Shown: positions 7,077 to 9,068 of the stretch, in pieces | How the letters are laid out: each line of letters opens with the position of its first letter | Position numbering within the stretch: the stretch's first letter is position 1 | From: Candidatus Latescibacterota bacterium | Lineage (GTDB): Bacteria; Latescibacterota; MVCY01 | NCBI GenBank assembly: GCA_030608245.1 | Contig: JAUWEO010000057.1 | Span: 1-9,068 of the forward strand | Length of the DNA stretch: 9,068 nt | Reading direction: 5' to 3' | Translations under genes and position numbers: made by a program | Notes under the pieces: generated by a model | Seen by the model: only the letters and a program-made list of their open reading frames with translations | Database searches by the model: none | Told to the model about the DNA's origin: nothing

Positions 7077-8534
7077 ATGCTTAGAGACAAGGTCTGCGAT
7101 TTGCTCTGGAAGGTAGGGATGAAGATCGCCAACGACCATATTTCTGCCACTTTACTCGAAAATGGTTGTTCCCAGAGTCCTTCTGGAAGGGTAAGAATCC
7201 CCAAAGAGATGATCAAGGAGATGGTCTCTAACCAGAAGAGGACTCAAGAACAAGATGCAGACGATCAGTCTCTTTATCTCACTTGCGGGATAGACTGGAC
7301 ACATAGTATTCTGTGGACGAACAAGCAGGAGGAGATTCGCAACAAACTGGGACGGGAATTTATGATACCCGCCTTCGACTGTGGGCCTACTAAGTTCTAT
7401 GACTATCCGAGCGGGAAAGTTGTTCCTGTGGATACCCCCATTTTCATCGAGATGATGAAATTCGCTCAATCCACTCCGGAGATAGGCTACATCAGCACTT
7501 GGTACCGACAGGATGTCCCCCAACCCACAGAGAGGATAGATTCGCTCATTCTCGGCCTCAAATATACGGACAAAGTCGACGGCATCGAGGCCATTGATCC
7601 CAAGCAGATCAAGTATCTTAAAGAGATTGGTGAAATCGTCAGCGATGCGCCTGGTCGCACGCCCTTCCTGGCAGGCTCACAGTGTATCACCTCCCCTCTT
7701 ATATTGGAGGAAAGGTCTGCTGAGGAAATGGTGGAACGCGCAAAGCGGGGGATACAGAGGTTTCACATCGGCTCTATGCCCACCATCGGGGTATCGACGC
7801 CGGTCACCTTAGCCGGCTCTGTCGTGATGAGTGCGGCGGAAATCCTGGGAGGTATGGCAGCCGCCTTCTGTATGGATCCGGAAGCAGACCTCAGTGGGAG
7901 GATGATCTCTAATGTTCTGGATATGAAGACCGGCAGTGTTACCTGCTATGGGCCAGAGATAGCTATGCTCAACTTAGCGGTGAAGGAGCTGTTTGATGCC
8001 TGTTTTGGAGGGCACCTGTGGGTTGAGGTTTTCTTCAGCCCCGGAACAAAACGCCCGGGATTACAGACTGTATATGAGAATTTCTACGGCGTTCACTGCT
8101 ACTCCAGGCTGACTGGAAATCCCGATATTTGCTATCCGGGAATGGGCACCCTGGACAACGGAGGAATGGGTTCACCCACCCAGATGATGCTGGATATGGA
8201 GATCAGGAAATCCCAGTTCGCGTTGAAAGACAAGATACCTCTGGACGAGGAATCTTTGCCTTTTGAAGAGATCTGTGAAAAAGTCAGGGATGGTAAAGAG
8301 TTTCTGAGCAGCGATCATACCTTCAAACACTTCCGCGAGCTATGGTCATCTGAAATATTTCTAATCGGTGAGCCAAAGCCCGGTGCCTGGGAAGGAGATG
8401 AAAAGAGCATATTAGATAAATGTGACCAGCTCTGGAGGGAGAATGCAAAAGTGTACCAACCGCCAGGATGGCCGAAGGAAAAGATGCGGGCATTGGAGGA
8501 TGTTCTGGCCAGGGCCGAAAAGGAGCTTCTGTAA
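7077..8534 (+). CDS. MttB-family (trimethylamine methyltransferase-like) protein, non-pyrrolysine type
   Basis: From the ATG this is 485 residues of the trimethylamine-methyltransferase family, which forms a TIM barrel and passes a methyl group from a methylated amine or betaine to a cognate corrinoid protein. Landmarks are the N-terminal helix and VRIPKEMIKEMV (39-50), the barrel strand DCGPTKFYDY (101-110), DGIEAIDP (168-175), FLAGSQCITSPL (197-208), a glycine-rich stretch TPVTLAGSVVMSAAEILGG (241-259), GMGTLDNGGMGSPTQ (355-369) and the C-terminal FLSSDHTFKHFRELW (409-423) pattern. There is no in-frame TAG inside, so it lacks pyrrolysine, like the glycine-betaine (MtgB) and related branches that use other quaternary amines. 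The coordinate given is the first ATG. The family normally begins ~10 residues earlier, and in-frame codons LSLKEKE precede this ATG, so true initiation is probably at ATT 7050 or ATC 7053. It is 46 bases downstream of the glycosidase-like gene. Confidence 0.88.
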   Translation: MLRDKVCDLLWKVGMKIANDHISATLLENGCSQSPSGRVRIPKEMIKEMVSNQKRTQEQDADDQSLYLTCGIDWTHSILWTNKQEEIRNKLGREFMIPAFDCGPTKFYDYPSGKVVPVDTPIFIEMMKFAQSTPEIGYISTWYRQDVPQPTERIDSLILGLKYTDKVDGIEAIDPKQIKYLKEIGEIVSDAPGRTPFLAGSQCITSPLILEERSAEEMVERAKRGIQRFHIGSMPTIGVSTPVTLAGSVVMSAAEILGGMAAAFCMDPEADLSGRMISNVLDMKTGSVTCYGPEIAMLNLAVKELFDACFGGHLWVEVFFSPGTKRPGLQTVYENFYGVHCYSRLTGNPDICYPGMGTLDNGGMGSPTQMMLDMEIRKSQFALKDKIPLDEESLPFEEICEKVRDGKEFLSSDHTFKHFRELWSSEIFLIGEPKPGAWEGDEKSILDKCDQLWRENAKVYQPPGWPKEKMRALEDVLARAEKELL

Positions 8535-8596
8535 GGGGGAGTTTTTCTTTTATCTGCACAATGTCACATTTTCCTGGCTTCAAGAATGTCGAGCCC

Positions 8597-8635
8597 AGAA
8601 GGGCTCTCCCACAGGAAAGGGCTTTGAGAGCTTCT
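8597..8635 (+). other. Possible stem-loop in the 170-base gap
   Basis: AGAA (8597-8600), two bulged G, and GCTCTC (8603-8608) can pair with GAGAGC (8626-8631) and TTCT (8632-8635) around a 17-base loop. The GGGCT word also recurs three times between 8601 and 8650, giving alternative pairings. No U-run follows, so it is not a clear terminator; an mRNA-processing or attenuating hairpin is possible. No gene is seen in 8535-8704. Confidence 0.3.
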
Positions 8636-8704
8636 CTATAGGAGAGGGCTTGTACCTTCGATGTCATCCTGGTGAACTCACAATAAAGAAAGGAGTATCA
8701 AACC

Positions 8705-9068
8705 ATGCAATACAGATCTTTAGGAGCATCGGGCATTCAGGCATCAGTTGTCGGTTTCGGGGCCTGGGCCATCGGCGGTTGGATGTGGGGTGGCACGGAT
8801 GAAGCCACCGCCATCAAGGCTATTCACGTAGCCATCGATGCCGGAACAAACCTCATTGACACAGCTCCAATGTACGGTTTCGGCCTCTCGGAGCAGGTCG
8901 TCGGCAAGGCTATTGCGGGACAAAGGGATAAGGTTGTACTGGCTACTAAATGTGGGCTTGTCTGGGAGGGTGAACGAGGTGATTTCTTTTTTCATTCAGA
9001 TGAGAAGCACCGAACCAAGGGGCCGTCGAAGATGAAGGTCTATGGCTACCTTGCCCCGGCGTCGATTC
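8705..9068 (+). CDS. Aldo/keto reductase, N-terminal part (cut by right edge)
   Basis: The first 121 codons of an aldo/keto reductase are present and the frame is open at the edge. The sequence begins MQYRSLGASGIQASVVGFGAW, the usual opening of the YghZ/Gpr-like branch of this NAD(P)H-dependent TIM-barrel family. AIDAGTNLIDTAPMYGFGLSE (44-64) supplies catalytic Asp52 and Tyr57, and VLATKCG (78-84) supplies Lys82. The fourth tetrad residue (His) would lie just past the window. The segment VYGYLAPASI (112-121) matches the 'L.p.si' lead into the helix that follows in relatives. AAAGGAG at 8689-8695, nine bases before the ATG, supports the start. Members reduce aldehydes or ketones, or work as sugar dehydrogenases. 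In this cluster a role on a sugar or released carbonyl product is plausible but unproven. It probably belongs to the same operon, 170 bases after the methyltransferase gene. Confidence 0.88.
   Translation, partial: MQYRSLGASGIQASVVGFGAWAIGGWMWGGTDEATAIKAIHVAIDAGTNLIDTAPMYGFGLSEQVVGKAIAGQRDKVVLATKCGLVWEGERGDFFFHSDEKHRTKGPSKMKVYGYLAPASI

Overview
The window reads as one stretch of accessory metabolic DNA from a bacterium. All supported genes are on the + strand, packed tightly, often with 4-base or short overlaps, and preceded by strong purine-rich ribosome binding sites. The enzyme mix (an MttB-type methyltransferase, two uroporphyrinogen-decarboxylase-fold proteins of the MtaA/CmuA sort, and a glycosidase-like protein) suggests a heterotroph with corrinoid-dependent methyl metabolism, probably anaerobic. 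Nothing in the sequence fixes the taxon. There are no rRNA, tRNA, CRISPR, integrase or transposase genes.

Layout: (a) 2-562, the 3' end of a gene that looks like the C-terminal part of a glycosidase-like protein. (b) 563-788, a non-coding gap with an imperfect palindrome built from CGGATTA-type units. (c) 789-4868, a compact run of an alpha/beta-hydrolase (esterase-like), a first URO-D-fold protein, an isochorismatase-like cysteine hydrolase and a second, more AT-rich URO-D-fold protein. (d) About 4876-4998, the orphaned C-terminal end of a third URO-D-fold gene, left in another frame. (e) 5036-7030, a 664-residue glycosidase-like TIM-barrel protein with a beta-galactosidase-like middle domain. 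(f) 7077-8534, an MttB-family methyltransferase without an internal amber codon, whose real start seems to be a non-ATG codon just after a near-perfect Shine-Dalgarno. (g) 8705 to the right edge, the first 121 codons of an aldo/keto reductase.

How they may work together (inference): the esterase, the cysteine hydrolase and the glycosidase-like proteins would free or trim a carbohydrate- or amide/ester-linked substrate. The MttB protein would move a methyl group from a methylated substrate to a corrinoid protein, and one or both URO-D-fold proteins would move it on from the corrinoid, with the aldo/keto reductase handling a carbonyl or sugar product. No corrinoid-binding (MttC-like) protein, reactivase or transporter is visible here. 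They would have to lie outside, or the URO-D-fold proteins do something else. The substrate cannot be read from the sequence.
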